Part shown: positions 1 to 8,468 of the stretch, in pieces
Numbering within the stretch: the first letter of the stretch is position 1
How the letters are laid out: every line of letters starts with the position of its first letter
NCBI RefSeq assembly: GCF_001469865.1
Contig: NZ_LOPV01000041.1
Span: 1 to 37,198, forward strand
DNA from: Haloferax profundi
GTDB taxonomy: Archaea > Halobacteriota > Halobacteria > Halobacteriales > Haloferacaceae
Length of the DNA stretch: 37,198 bases
Direction: 5' to 3'
Made by a program: the position numbers and the translations under genes
The notes under the pieces: generated by a model
Told to the model about the DNA's origin: nothing
Seen by the model: only the letters and a program-made list of their open reading frames with translations
The model's database searches: none

Positions 1-1
1 C

Positions 2-229
2 GGACGGGGATGGGGCCACACCCACGCGGACACGCGGGACAAAGTAGACGACCGGAACATCCGTGAACACGCGATGTTGACGGCGCTTCTCGTGCGAGAA
101 CTGGCGGGAGAGGCGGCGGACGGTGGTGTCACGAGACTCGACGACGACGAACTCGCCGCCGCCTTCCGACGGGAAGACTTCGAGACGGGGATGAAGGCGG
201 CGGGTATCTGGCCCGACGGGTGGAACTAG
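2..229 (+). CDS. C-terminal fragment of an unrecognised protein
   Basis: An open frame enters from the left edge and stops at the TAG at 227-229, leaving about 75 C-terminal residues. The fragment is rich in Asp, Glu, Arg and Ala, looks mostly helical and ends in a short segment containing GIWPDGWN. Codon use is typical of the rest of the window, with GC-rich third positions. I do not recognise a family. There is no membrane segment or metal-binding motif in the visible part. It converges on the minus-strand gene that follows. Confidence 0.6.
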   Translation, partial: GRGWGHTHADTRDKVDDRNIREHAMLTALLVRELAGEAADGGVTRLDDDELAAAFRREDFETGMKAAGIWPDGWN

Positions 230-242
230 GGCCGCGTCCGGG

Positions 243-584
243 TCAGGAGTCTCCCACGGAGTCAGTCCCGTTCTGTTCTGCGTCTGCGTCTGCGTCTGCG
301 TCTGTATCCTCGGGGGCAGTCGTCGTCCGCCGGCGGGCGTTCTCGACTGTCAACTCGGACTGTTCGAGTGCGCTCTTCGTCCCCGCCTCGACGACCATGC
401 CGGCACCGACGACGACGTAGTACATCCCGTAGACGAACGTCGGCACCGCCACGAGCAAGTAGAGGGCGAGTCCGAAGATGCCCGTCGTACTCCCGAGAAA
501 CCCACCGACTGCGTTCCCGATTCCGACGACGAAGAGGCCGAAGACGATTCGGAGGGTCGCGTCCCACGCGGTAGACCGGTCCAT
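243..584 (-). CDS. Small two-TM membrane protein with acidic tail
   Basis: This 113-residue protein has two hydrophobic segments (about residues 9-30 and 36-63) rich in Gly, Val, Phe and Tyr. A soluble C-terminal tail follows, ending in an Asp-Ala dipeptide run. It is probably an integral membrane protein with the tail in the cytoplasm or just outside. I do not recognise the family. The Asp-Ala run comes from four tandem copies of a 6-bp unit at 280-303, so tail length may vary between strains. The ATG at 584 puts the first TM segment close to the N-terminus, as usual for such proteins. Confidence 0.7.
   Translation of the reverse strand: MDRSTAWDATLRIVFGLFVVGIGNAVGGFLGSTTGIFGLALYLLVAVPTFVYGMYYVVVGAGMVVEAGTKSALEQSELTVENARRRTTTAPEDTDADADADAEQNGTDSVGDS
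280..303. repeat. Hexanucleotide tandem repeat inside a gene
   Basis: Four perfect copies of gcgtct stand head to tail. On the minus strand they encode the Asp-Ala dipeptides near the end of the 113-residue membrane protein. Because the unit is 6 bp, gain or loss of copies would keep the reading frame. Confidence 0.85.
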
Positions 585-659
585 AGCGACACGTTGGAGA
601 GCGGACAGATGTGTCTACCGACAGACGTGTTACTGCACGCCGTGGGACTGGCCGCGTCG

Positions 660-938
660 TCAGTCTTCGACGTTCAACGCCCCTTCGTCGGCGGTCTCGG
701 CCGCAGTCCACCACACCAACTCGAACTCGATGCTCTGTTTCGCCTCTGTGTCTCCTTGCGACCAGTCGGACTCACCTTCGAGTTTGAACGTCACGGGGTC
801 TGTCGGCGTCAACGACACCTCTTGCCCGCCGAGTTCTAGCGACACCGTCCCGTCCCCTTCGAGTTGGTCGGCCACGTCTCGGAGGTACGTGGCAATCTCT
901 GTGCGCGTCATCTCGGCTTCGGTCTCCAGTTCTCCCAT
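660..938 (-). CDS. Amphi-Trp domain-containing protein
   Basis: This 92-residue acidic protein matches the small amphi-Trp family found in haloarchaea and some bacteria. An N-terminal helix (MTRTEIATYLRDVADQLE) is followed by a beta-rich part with a GQEVSLTP turn and a paired-Trp strand (ELVWW) near the C-terminus, the feature that names the family. The molecular function of the family is not established, and nothing here suggests an enzyme. The start at 938 is supported by a TATA-like box at 961-967, the right distance for a leaderless transcript. It stands alone, with no operon partner in close spacing. Confidence 0.85.
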   Translation of the reverse strand: MGELETEAEMTRTEIATYLRDVADQLEGDGTVSLELGGQEVSLTPTDPVTFKLEGESDWSQGDTEAKQSIEFELVWWTAAETADEGALNVED

Positions 939-960
939 ACGGAGACGACGCTATCCACAC

Positions 961-967
961 GAATAAG
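961..967 (-). promoter_or_regulatory. TATA-like box of the amphi-Trp gene
   Basis: On the minus strand this reads cttattc, centred about 26 bp upstream of the ATG at 938. That spacing predicts a transcript beginning at or next to the start codon, as is common in haloarchaea. Read by eye. Confidence 0.5.
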
Positions 968-1031
968 TGTCAGTTCACAATCTCTTACAGGTCACCACTC
1001 GGTCACGTTGCGATGTCGACGCCTGTGCGAC

Positions 1032-1679
1032 TCAGCACACCGCGAGTAACTCGTCGAGTGAGTCGAGTTCGTACGTCGGTTCGGCCGCGAGGGTGTATCC
1101 GTCTCTGTGTGGACGGCGGACGAACGCCGAGTCGATACCGGCGCGGTTGGCGGCCACTACGTCGACGTTGCTGTCACCGACGTAGAGTGCCCTCTCGACA
1201 CCGAGTCGGTCCATCGCTCGTTCGATGTAGTGTGGATTCGGTTTCTTCACGCGCGCACCCTCGACTGTCGGGTCGCGCCCGTAGGCAACCTCGAAGTGGT
1301 CGGCCATGTCGTACACGTCGAGGATGTGTTGGATGGTCGCGTGCTGGTTGTTGCTCACGAGGCCGAGTGGGCGGTCGAGTTCGTCGAGTGCTCGCACGTC
1401 GTCGTACAGCGGTTTCGTCCCGTTTTCCAGACACTCCAGTTGGATTTCGGCAGCGTGGGTCTCGTGGCGCGGCCAGAACTCGTCGACCGAGACTTCGTGA
1501 ACCGAGCAGATACGTCGCAGGCGCGTGAGGCCACCGTGAATGACGCCGTCGATTGCTTCGGTGGTCGGGTCGACGTCGAACTCCGCGAATGCTCGTCGAA
1601 CTGCCTCACGCTGCACTTCGAGCAGCGTGGGTTCGGTCAGTACGCCGTCGTTGTCGAAGATGACAGCGTCGTACGTCAT
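1032..1679 (-). CDS. HAD-superfamily hydrolase (phosphoglycolate phosphatase-like)
   Basis: The 215-residue protein has all four HAD motifs: FDNDGVL with the nucleophile and acid/base aspartates at D9 and D11, the LVSNNQ motif II, a lysine in VKKPNP (motif III) and the acidic GDSNVDVVAA motif IV. A helical cap lies between motifs I and II, as in the phosphoglycolate phosphatase/beta-phosphoglucomutase subgroup. It probably hydrolyses a small phosphorylated metabolite in the cytoplasm; the substrate cannot be read from the sequence. The frame is open 93 nt further upstream, but the ATG at 1679 places motif I at residue 6 as in the family, so I use it. Confidence 0.88.
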   Translation of the reverse strand: MTYDAVIFDNDGVLTEPTLLEVQREAVRRAFAEFDVDPTTEAIDGVIHGGLTRLRRICSVHEVSVDEFWPRHETHAAEIQLECLENGTKPLYDDVRALDELDRPLGLVSNNQHATIQHILDVYDMADHFEVAYGRDPTVEGARVKKPNPHYIERAMDRLGVERALYVGDSNVDVVAANRAGIDSAFVRRPHRDGYTLAAEPTYELDSLDELLAVC

Positions 1680-1808
1680 ACCAGAGCGTTCGGACGCCGA
1701 GAACGATACCCTTGCTATGAGCGAAACCAACCTCTCTGGAGAGCTATTGACCCGTTTTTCGGCCGAACTCACGGCAGCGACACCTCCTATTCGGTCTCGG
1801 ACATCTCG

Positions 1809-2621
1809 CTACTCGGCTCCGATTCCATCGCGGATGCGCGACCCGACGCGCCACCCGATACGGTCTTCGAGTGCTCGCTCGCCGAACGCGCCGATGGCAC
1901 TCTCGGCCGCGTCGGGGTCGACTTCGAACGCGACGCCGGGATAGTCGACTGCCGTGAGGACGAGTGGTGTGGGTGGGGCGGGTGGGATACCATCGGGACC
2001 CTCCAAGTGTTCCGGGCCGAGGACGTCGTCTAGCTTCGACATCGGGGCCGCTCCCGACGCGACGATGTGAAGGAGCGAGACGAAGCGCCGGACGAATTCG
2101 CGGGCGAACCCGCCTGCTTCGACGCGGACGACGAGGAAGTCGCCGTCTCTGGTCAGGTCGCCATCTATCGTCCTGACGGTGCCGTGGGAGTCCGGTGTGA
2201 GGTTGTGAAAGTCGTGTTCGCCACGGAGGGCGTCGAACGCGTCTGTCGCTCGCTCGTCGTCGAACGAATCGATCGGTGCGTGGAGTTCGTAGACGTACTC
2301 CCGCCTGCTCGGGAGGTGTCTGGCGTGGAAGTCCTCGGGAACGTCTGCGAAGGCCCACGCCCGTACCGTCCCCGGCAGTTCGGAGTTCAGGGCGCGCGGC
2401 GTACACCAGTCGGGGCACTCGAACGCGACGGTCTGCGCGAGGGCCGAGACGCCGGCGTCTGTTCGCCCCGCGGCGGCGTACCCTGCGGGTACGGTATCCG
2501 TCTCACAGACTCCGAGAGAGCGACAGGCATCGAGAATCGCGTCTTCGACGGTTGGCACGTCCGGTTGTCGCTGAAACCCGTAGTACGGGCGGCCGTCGTA
2601 GGCGATACGGAACGCGCGCAT
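1809..2621 (-). CDS. truA: tRNA pseudouridine synthase A
   Basis: This 270-residue protein matches TruA, which converts uridines at positions 38-40 of the tRNA anticodon arm to pseudouridine. The N-terminus (RIAYDGRPYYGFQRQP) is the family signature, and the catalytic aspartate is D55 in the GRTDAGVSA motif. The second half carries the PNLTPDSHG-like loop (HNLTPDSHGTVR) and the REFVRRFVSLL helix. Length is normal for archaeal TruA. The start at 2621 leaves only a few residues before the first strand. It lies between a HAD hydrolase and a universal stress protein on the same strand, but gaps of over 70 bp suggest separate transcription. Confidence 0.95.
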   Translation of the reverse strand: MRAFRIAYDGRPYYGFQRQPDVPTVEDAILDACRSLGVCETDTVPAGYAAAGRTDAGVSALAQTVAFECPDWCTPRALNSELPGTVRAWAFADVPEDFHARHLPSRREYVYELHAPIDSFDDERATDAFDALRGEHDFHNLTPDSHGTVRTIDGDLTRDGDFLVVRVEAGGFAREFVRRFVSLLHIVASGAAPMSKLDDVLGPEHLEGPDGIPPAPPTPLVLTAVDYPGVAFEVDPDAAESAIGAFGERALEDRIGWRVGSRIRDGIGAE

Positions 2622-2696
2622 GTCAGGGAGTTTTCCCTGACTGTACTTAACGGTCTATCTCTGCTGCGACGTGACTGCGTTCGAAAAATGGGTCGC

Positions 2697-3143
2697 TTAT
2701 TCGGACGCCACCGGCGAGTCTTCGCCTCGGATGGTGAGAATCGGGATATCTGCCATCCGCAGGACGCGTTCGGTGACGCTCCCGATGAGGTAGCGTTCCA
2801 GCCCACGTCGACCGTGGGTTCCCATCACGATGAGGTCCACGTCGTGTTCGTCGGCGTACCGGAGGATGCCGCGATGCGGTGACCCGTGTTCCACTGCTGT
2901 GACGACTTCGACGCCTGTCTCTTCGCCGGCCTCGGTCGCCTTCGAGACGATTCGGTCGCCCTCTTTTTCGTAGGCGCGCACGAGGCCACCGGCGTCGAGT
3001 TGTGTCGCGTGCAGGACACGCTCGTCGACGATGTAGAGCGCGTGAACCGTCGCGTCGACGGCCTGGGCGAGGTCGAGTGCTTCGGCGAGTGCAGCGTCAC
3101 TGGGGCCACTTCCGTCGAGGGGAACGAGGATGGTGTCGTACAT
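2697..3143 (-). CDS. Universal stress protein (UspA family)
   Basis: The 148-residue single-domain protein has the UspA alpha/beta fold: an N-terminal MYDTILVPLDGS strand and loop, a central DLIVMGTHGRRG strand, and the ATP-binding signature G-x2-G-x9-G-S (GTHGRRGLERYLIGSVTERVL region) at about residues 111-131. This ATP-binding type of Usp acts in the cytoplasm in stress responses; the specific role is unknown. The frame extends 51 nt upstream, but the ATG at 3143 fits the family start exactly. Haloarchaea carry dozens of such genes, so no specific name is assigned. Confidence 0.93.
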   Translation of the reverse strand: MYDTILVPLDGSGPSDAALAEALDLAQAVDATVHALYIVDERVLHATQLDAGGLVRAYEKEGDRIVSKATEAGEETGVEVVTAVEHGSPHRGILRYADEHDVDLIVMGTHGRRGLERYLIGSVTERVLRMADIPILTIRGEDSPVASE

Positions 3144-3266
3144 GTCAGTCGTCGATACGCTGGCGAGAGAGAAAAGCACGTTCGCGACTACCACTCGGCG
3201 AGAATCGTGCGCGAGGGTGGGCCGAGGGGCAACCAGACGAGGGCCACCGAACCGACTCCCGACGGT

Positions 3267-4559
3267 CTATTCGTAGTCTTCGTAGGTGGGTTCGCCCCGG
3301 TCTCCCGGGAAGTCGTCGACAGGGGCGGTCGTCTGGTCGCCCGACTCCATGTCCTTGATGGTCACTTCGCCGTTCTCTAAGTCGCGTTCGCCGACGATGA
3401 CGACGCTAGCGGCGTTGATGGAGTCGGCGTAGGACATCTGCGCGCCGAAACTCCGGTCGGACACGTCGACTTCGACGACGTTGCCCGACGCCCGGAGGTC
3501 ACGGGCGATGCGGGAGGCGACATCGCGGGTGTCGCCGACGGTGAGAACGTAGTAGTCCGTCGTGAGTTCTTCTTCCCAGACGCCGGCACGCTGGCAGAGG
3601 AGTTGGAGGGGTGCAGCGCCGATACCGACACCGACAGCAGGGGTCGGTTGGCCACCGAAGGATTCGATGAGGTCGTCGTATCGGCCGCCACCGAACGCCG
3701 CACGGGAGACTTCGCCCGTCGAGTCGAAACACTCGAAGACGACGCCGGTGTAGTAGTCGAGGCCACGGGCGGTCGTCAGCGACACGTGACAGACGTCGCC
3801 GGCACCGAAGTCCTCGGCCGCCGCGAGGACGTTCTGGAGGTTCTCGACCGCCGCCTCGACGTTCTCGCCGCCGAACTCGGCGATTTCGTCGAGGTCACCA
3901 CGCTCGATGAGCGTGGCGAACTCGTCGGCCTGGTCGTACGAGAGTCCTGCATCGGTGAGCAGTCCGAGGTACTCTTCGCGTTCGACCTTCTCGGATTTGT
4001 CGACGGCGCGGATGGCGTCTCGAACGTCGACGTCGGCGTCGAACGACCGGAGGAGACCACCGAGGATGTCGCGGTGGGAGACCCGGAACTCGAAGTCGTC
4101 GGCGGTGAGGCCGAGGTCGAACAGGGCGTCGGCCGCGAACGCCAGAATCTCGGCGTCGGCTTCCGGTTCGGTCGACCCGAAGATGTCGGCGTTCGTCTGG
4201 TAGAACTCGCGGAAGCGACCCTGTTGGACCTGCTCGTAGCGCCAGAACGGACGGGTCGAGACCCACTTGATGGGCTTCGACAGTTCCTGTTGCTTCGCGA
4301 CGACCATCCGGGCGACCGTCGGCGTCAACTCCGGGGTGAGAGAGATTTCGCGCCCGCCTTTGTCCTCGAAGGCGTACAACTCTTCGACGATTTCCTCGCC
4401 GGACTTGTCGACGTACATCTGTGTCCGTTCGAGGTGCGGCGTCCCGATTTCGCGGAACCCGTACCGGGCCGCGGTGGTCTCGACAGTGTCGAAGACCGCT
4501 CGTCGGGCCGACATCTCTTCGGGATAGAAATCACGAAATCCCTTGAGTCGCTCGTACAT
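3267..4559 (-). CDS. hisS: Histidyl-tRNA synthetase
   Basis: This 430-residue class II aminoacyl-tRNA synthetase charges tRNA-His with histidine. It shows the N-terminal GFRDFYPEEM segment, motif 2 (FWRYEQVQQGRFREFYQ), the histidine-specific RGLDYYTG motif, and motif 3 in the AFGGGRYDDLI...AVGVGIG region. The C-terminal anticodon-binding domain (YYVLTVGDT... to VIVGERDLENGEVTIKDM) is complete. Length and motif order are normal. It ends in an acidic tail, consistent with halophily. The start at 4559 gives the usual short lead-in MYERLKGFRDF. It is a single-copy essential gene, here flanked by unrelated genes. Confidence 0.97.
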   Translation of the reverse strand: MYERLKGFRDFYPEEMSARRAVFDTVETTAARYGFREIGTPHLERTQMYVDKSGEEIVEELYAFEDKGGREISLTPELTPTVARMVVAKQQELSKPIKWVSTRPFWRYEQVQQGRFREFYQTNADIFGSTEPEADAEILAFAADALFDLGLTADDFEFRVSHRDILGGLLRSFDADVDVRDAIRAVDKSEKVEREEYLGLLTDAGLSYDQADEFATLIERGDLDEIAEFGGENVEAAVENLQNVLAAAEDFGAGDVCHVSLTTARGLDYYTGVVFECFDSTGEVSRAAFGGGRYDDLIESFGGQPTPAVGVGIGAAPLQLLCQRAGVWEEELTTDYYVLTVGDTRDVASRIARDLRASGNVVEVDVSDRSFGAQMSYADSINAASVVIVGERDLENGEVTIKDMESGDQTTAPVDDFPGDRGEPTYEDYE

Positions 4560-4622
4560 GGGCAGTGGTTGGCGAAGGCCGCGCTTGAAACCTGTTGTTC
4601 GGGCGCGTGGCGGACGCGCGCT

Positions 4623-5528
4623 CTATCCGGCCACTGCGACGAGCGTTCCCACGTCACCGACGGCGATGAGGGCGACGCCGGTGACCGCGAGCAACGCCGC
4701 GACGAGACGGATACCAAACTGAGATTCGCGGAGGATGACGCCGCCGAGGACGACGGCGACGATGGCTTGCGTGTTGATGATGGGTGACCCGATACTCGCG
4801 GGGACGAGCGAGAAGGCGACCGAGGTGACGTGTTCACTGCCGGCGACGAGGAGGCCCATGGCGGCGAACCGCGGCAGATGGCCCCGAACTGGTCGCCAGT
4901 CGCGGACGGCGAGTGGGAGGAGGACGAGTGTGCCACCGACGAAGAGAACCGGCACCCACAGCGTCGTCGGGATGGCGAGTTCCTGGAGTGCGACACGCTT
5001 TCCGACGTCGCTGACGGCGTAGCAGGCGGCACTGGCGAGGGCAAGTTGTGCCGGCCGAGAGTCTGCGGCCCGGCGAAGTGGGTCGAATAGACTGCCACCG
5101 CGGTAGTTGGCGACGTAGACAGCGAGTGTGGCGACGCCGACGCCCACGAGTTGGAGCGCTGAGAGGTGCGCCGACAGGAGTACGATTTCGATGGGGAGGA
5201 CGAAGACGGGAACGAGTTTGTTTATCGGCGTGACGTACGAGACGTCGCCTCCGTCGAGCGCTTCGACGAAGAGAACGAATCCGAGACCGATGAAGACGAT
5301 AGTCGTGAGGACGACACCCACCCCGACCACACCGAGTTCGTCGAACGTCGGAACTGACACAGGGTCGAGTCTCGTCGCCGTCACCGGGGTGTACCACGCG
5401 ACAGAGAAGACGTTGATTACGACTGCGAGTTGTGCGGCAGAGTACCCTCCGAAGAATCGCTTGAGACCGAAGATGTAGACGCCCCACCCGAGGGCGGCGA
5501 GGATGGCGAAGAGGATACCGGGGTCCAT
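4623..5528 (-). CDS. EamA/DMT-superfamily transporter
   Basis: This 301-residue integral membrane protein has about ten hydrophobic helices arranged as two similar five-helix halves, the layout of EamA (DMT) transporters. The N-terminal helix (ILFAILAALGWGVYIFGLK) and the start of the second half (QLALASAACYAVSDVGKR) resemble each other, and the last helices contain the usual INTQAIVAVVLGGVILRE segment. It probably moves a small metabolite across the cytoplasmic membrane; the substrate is not predictable. The start at 5528 puts the first helix at residue 3. Confidence 0.88.
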   Translation of the reverse strand: MDPGILFAILAALGWGVYIFGLKRFFGGYSAAQLAVVINVFSVAWYTPVTATRLDPVSVPTFDELGVVGVGVVLTTIVFIGLGFVLFVEALDGGDVSYVTPINKLVPVFVLPIEIVLLSAHLSALQLVGVGVATLAVYVANYRGGSLFDPLRRAADSRPAQLALASAACYAVSDVGKRVALQELAIPTTLWVPVLFVGGTLVLLPLAVRDWRPVRGHLPRFAAMGLLVAGSEHVTSVAFSLVPASIGSPIINTQAIVAVVLGGVILRESQFGIRLVAALLAVTGVALIAVGDVGTLVAVAG

Positions 5529-5604
5529 GATTCACTCGGTGACGGGTACCGTGAAAAGCGACGCGATACCGAGGTGAGCGGAGCGTCCACGTGACCCCGG
5601 CCGA

Positions 5605-6195
5605 CTATCGGCGTCCGTGGACGTAACTCTGGACGTGGGCAGGGAACACTTCTTCGACGGCGTCGGGGCCGTGTTCTGTCGCGATGAGGGTTCGGAGTTC
5701 GCCTTCGTAGTCCGCCTTGGGAATCTCTTCGGACGGTCCGGTCTCGACGTGGAGGTGTGACTCCACGAGCCGGTCGACTGCACCGCGTCCGAATCCCGAC
5801 AGGGGAGAGAGGTAATCGACGCCGTGGCGGTCTTCGAGACTCTGTGCTTGCGCCCGCGAGATGGACGGCACTCGGTCGTCACGACGCGTCCCGTCGGCGA
5901 CGGCGTCGAAGCCCATCCCGCACACGGATTCGAGGGCGTGCTCGTGGACCTGCTGGATGCCGTTTCGTGGGTAGCCGTCTTCGACCATGCGCGTCGCCGC
6001 GCTCTCGGCCACGTCGTGGTCTAGTTCGAGTGTCTCGAACTCGTAGCCGAGTTCGAGCGCGGCGTCTCTGGCGTGTTTCCAGTCGTCGGTGACGTCGAAG
6101 TGTGCGGTCACGAGCGTCACGTCGTAGAACGTATCGAGAAGCAGTGCGGCGAGCGAAGAGTCCTTGCCGCCGCTGTAGAGGAGCGCGAGTTCCAC
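5605..6195 (-). CDS. PP-loop (adenine nucleotide alpha hydrolase-like) protein
   Basis: This 196-residue protein starts with a clear PP-loop, LLYSGGKDSSLAALLL (residues 4-19), which binds the pyrophosphate of ATP in enzymes that adenylate a substrate (tRNA thiolases, NAD and diphthamide amidation enzymes). Later conserved elements include VADGTRRDDR and DYLSPLSGFGR. It resembles the short archaeal PP-loop proteins whose substrate is not established. It begins 4 bp after the PDCD5-homologue stop codon, so the two are almost certainly one transcript. That points to an information-processing role such as tRNA or translation-factor modification, but this is inference. Confidence 0.8.
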   Translation of the reverse strand: MELALLYSGGKDSSLAALLLDTFYDVTLVTAHFDVTDDWKHARDAALELGYEFETLELDHDVAESAATRMVEDGYPRNGIQQVHEHALESVCGMGFDAVADGTRRDDRVPSISRAQAQSLEDRHGVDYLSPLSGFGRGAVDRLVESHLHVETGPSEEIPKADYEGELRTLIATEHGPDAVEEVFPAHVQSYVHGRR

Positions 6196-6199
6196 GTGC

Positions 6200-6559
6200 T
6201 TACCGACGGCGGATGTTGAAGCTCTTGGACTCCGGTTGGAGTTCCTTCAGCAGCGCTTTCATCTTCTCGTCGTCGATGCGGCCCTGGATGCGGCCGCTCT
6301 GAGCGAGCGCGACGATTTGGCGTTCGACCTGTTCGGCGAAGTCCGGCTTGGACATCTGGACTGCGTTGAGGCGCTGGCGAGCCTCGTCGGTCAGGTACTG
6401 TTTGAGCAGGGCCTGTTTCTGCTGTTCGGCGCGCTGCTGTGCCGCCTCTTCTGCCTGCTGTTGCTCCGCGGAACCGCCTTGCCCGGCCTGTTCTTGGAGT
6501 TCCTGCATCTTCTTGCGTCGAAGCTCCTCCAGTCGCTCGTCGTCTTGGCTGCCACTCAT
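6200..6559 (-). CDS. PDCD5-family DNA-binding protein
   Basis: This 119-residue protein belongs to the archaeal/eukaryotic PDCD5 (TFAR19) family. The N-terminal third is a charged, Gln-rich helix (residues 8-45). The conserved core follows: [20 protein letters not shown], then [14 protein letters not shown] and the [12 protein letters not shown] helix. Archaeal members bind nucleic acid in vitro, and their role in the cell is unclear. Upstream is rps19e on the same strand with its own gap; downstream the PP-loop gene follows after 4 bp. PDCD5 next to S19e is a recurrent archaeal gene order, supporting a ribosome- or translation-linked role. Confidence 0.93.
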   Translation of the reverse strand: MSGSQDDERLEELRRKKMQELQEQAGQGGSAEQQQAEEAAQQRAEQQKQALLKQYLTDEARQRLNAVQMSKPDFAEQVERQIVALAQSGRIQGRIDDEKMKALLKELQPESKSFNIRRR

Positions 6560-6663
6560 ATCCTATGGCACGGTCTGATGTCTGAAAACCATTACGGACC
6601 CGCACAAAGACCGCTCTCTGCGGCGTTCACGGTCGAAGAAGAACTCTCGGTGTGTCGTGGAGT

Positions 6664-7119
6664 CTACGCGTAGCGTTCGAGTTCCGGACGGTCGAGGTCC
6701 GCGAGAACGTCGGACGCTGCGTTGTCGAGGAAGCTGGTTCCCTCGGCGGTGATGCGGCGGCCTTCACCTTTGGCGGTCTCGACGAGACCCTCGTCTTCGA
6801 GCTGCTGGAGGAGTTTGCGAATGATCTTCTTGCTCCCGGTGTCGCTGTGTGCGCCAGCGACGCTGTAGCGGTTGGAGCCACGCTTGAGGCCACCGTACTC
6901 GGTAGCGAGACGGTCGACACCGACTGGGCCGTTCATCGCGACCTTGCGGAGCAGGCTCGCGCCACGGATGAACCAGAAGTTGTCCTGTTGTGGGGGCAGT
7001 TCACGGGTCTGGCCGGTCTTCGCGAAGGCCATCCAGTCGGGTTGCTCGATACGGTCCTCGAGTCGTCCGGCGACCTCTTCGATGAGGGCGTCCGCCGGGA
7101 CGTCATAGATGGTTACCAT
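6664..7119 (-). CDS. rps19e: Ribosomal protein S19e
   Basis: This 151-residue protein is the archaeal/eukaryotic small-subunit protein S19e. It opens with MVTIYDVPADALIEEVA, has the conserved PDWMAFAKTG and DNFWFIRGASLLRKV segments, then GVDRLATEYGGLKRGS and the LLQQLEDEGLVE helix. It is a winged-helix protein of the 30S head, needed for 18S maturation in eukaryotes. The frame is open far upstream, but the ATG at 7119 matches the family start and sits 27 bp from a TATA-like gtttaaa at 7143-7150. It precedes the PDCD5 homologue on the same strand. Confidence 0.96.
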   Translation of the reverse strand: MVTIYDVPADALIEEVAGRLEDRIEQPDWMAFAKTGQTRELPPQQDNFWFIRGASLLRKVAMNGPVGVDRLATEYGGLKRGSNRYSVAGAHSDTGSKKIIRKLLQQLEDEGLVETAKGEGRRITAEGTSFLDNAASDVLADLDRPELERYA

Positions 7120-7142
7120 GGCTATTGGTTCATAATCGCGGC

Positions 7143-7150
7143 GTTTAAAG
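7143..7150 (-). promoter_or_regulatory. TATA-like box of rps19e
   Basis: The plus strand reads gtttaaag (ctttaaac on the minus strand), centred 27 bp before the rps19e ATG. It decides the start codon in favour of 7119, because the much longer open frame would run through the promoter. Confidence 0.6.
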
Positions 7151-7235
7151 GCATCGTATTCGCCCGATACGGGCAGTTGGAGGCCCCTGCGCCCCGCCCG
7201 GCGTGTGTCGGAGCCACACCCCGAGACGCGGGTGT

Positions 7236-8264
7236 TCAGGCTCGCCACCCACGAGCGCTCTCGAGCCCCATCACGAGTCCACCGAGGAGCGTCGGGACCC
7301 AGTAGACGAACCCGCGGAAGAGGACGACACCGGCAGTCGCCACGTCGAACCCGACGGCCGGACTGGCTGCCGCGACGAGGATGGCGAGCGTCCACTCGAT
7401 GCCGCCTGCACCGCCCGGAAGCGGCGTCACACCGGCAATCGCACCGATGGGGACGACGAACAGCGCGATGGAGAACGCGATTGGCGCGCCGATGGCGTGG
7501 AACGCGGTCCAGAGACCAATCATCTGACAGAGCCACCCGAACCCAGAGAGCCCCAACGCGACGGCCAATCCGCGCGGGTTTCGCCCTACGCGCTCGATAG
7601 AGCGGAAGAAGCCGTTGATACGGCGTTCGACGCCGTCCGTGGAGGGGACCGAGATGCGCGGAATGTAGCGAGTGACGGTCTGGATTGCCGGTGTCAGCGC
7701 TCGAATGACCTTCTGTTCGAATTCGTACCGTCGTTCCCAGACGATGTAGACGGCAGTCGGAACGCCGATTGCGAGTCCGACGACGGCGACGAAGGCGATT
7801 TCGAGGTTGCGTCCGAGAGTGACTTCGGTCGCGTAGTACCCCACGCCGATGAGAGCGATAGTGATAGACGGGACGAAGTTGAGCGTGTCCACGCTGGCGA
7901 TTGCGGCGAGTCCCGTCTCGTACTCGGTGTCGGCACTTCGTGAGATGAGGAGCGCGGTCACGGGTTCGCCGCCGGCCTGTCCGAACGGCGTGATGTTGTT
8001 GGAGAACATCGCGCCCGTGAAGACGAGGAACGACCGCCACACGGAGATGTCGACGCCGAGGACGCCGAGAACCGTCTTTAGTGAGGTTCCCCACGCGACC
8101 AGCCAGACGAGCGTGATGGCGAAGAGGCCGACCAGGAACACGGGACTCACCATCGTCAACCGCTCGACGAGTTCGTCCACGCCCGCGAAGTAGAACAAGA
8201 CGGCGAAGACGACGAACGCGGCGGCGAACCCGAGGAGCGTCGCACGAATATTCTCGCGGGCCAT
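7236..8264 (-). CDS. Flippase-like membrane protein (UPF0104/LPG synthase TM family)
   Basis: This 342-residue protein has about eight TM helices and the signatures of the UPF0104/YbhN family, related to the membrane domain of lysylphosphatidylglycerol synthase: a FSNNITPFGQAGGEPVTAL loop around residues 87-106, and a conserved TPLPGGAGGIEW loop near residue 290. Family members are thought to translocate lipids or lipid-linked sugars across the membrane. The soluble LPG-synthase catalytic domain is absent, so lysyl transfer is unlikely. In haloarchaea it could handle glycolipid or lipid carriers for S-layer glycosylation, but no glycosylation gene is adjacent. Confidence 0.85.
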   Translation of the reverse strand: MARENIRATLLGFAAAFVVFAVLFYFAGVDELVERLTMVSPVFLVGLFAITLVWLVAWGTSLKTVLGVLGVDISVWRSFLVFTGAMFSNNITPFGQAGGEPVTALLISRSADTEYETGLAAIASVDTLNFVPSITIALIGVGYYATEVTLGRNLEIAFVAVVGLAIGVPTAVYIVWERRYEFEQKVIRALTPAIQTVTRYIPRISVPSTDGVERRINGFFRSIERVGRNPRGLAVALGLSGFGWLCQMIGLWTAFHAIGAPIAFSIALFVVPIGAIAGVTPLPGGAGGIEWTLAILVAAASPAVGFDVATAGVVLFRGFVYWVPTLLGGLVMGLESARGWRA

Positions 8265-8468
8265 CTGCCTGAAATGTGTCTACGACGAGCATTAAGGCAC
8301 CGGATTGCGCGGACGAGAACGGCCTTCGGTCCGGCGAAGTGCCGTGTTATAGACGTGGGATGCGACGTGTTTTGGGCCTGTGACCTGCCGTGCTTCGCCC
8401 CGACGACGCGACGTATTCGACCGCCGGGGATAGATGGACATTTCCGCCGGGGGAGACACGTCGAACGT

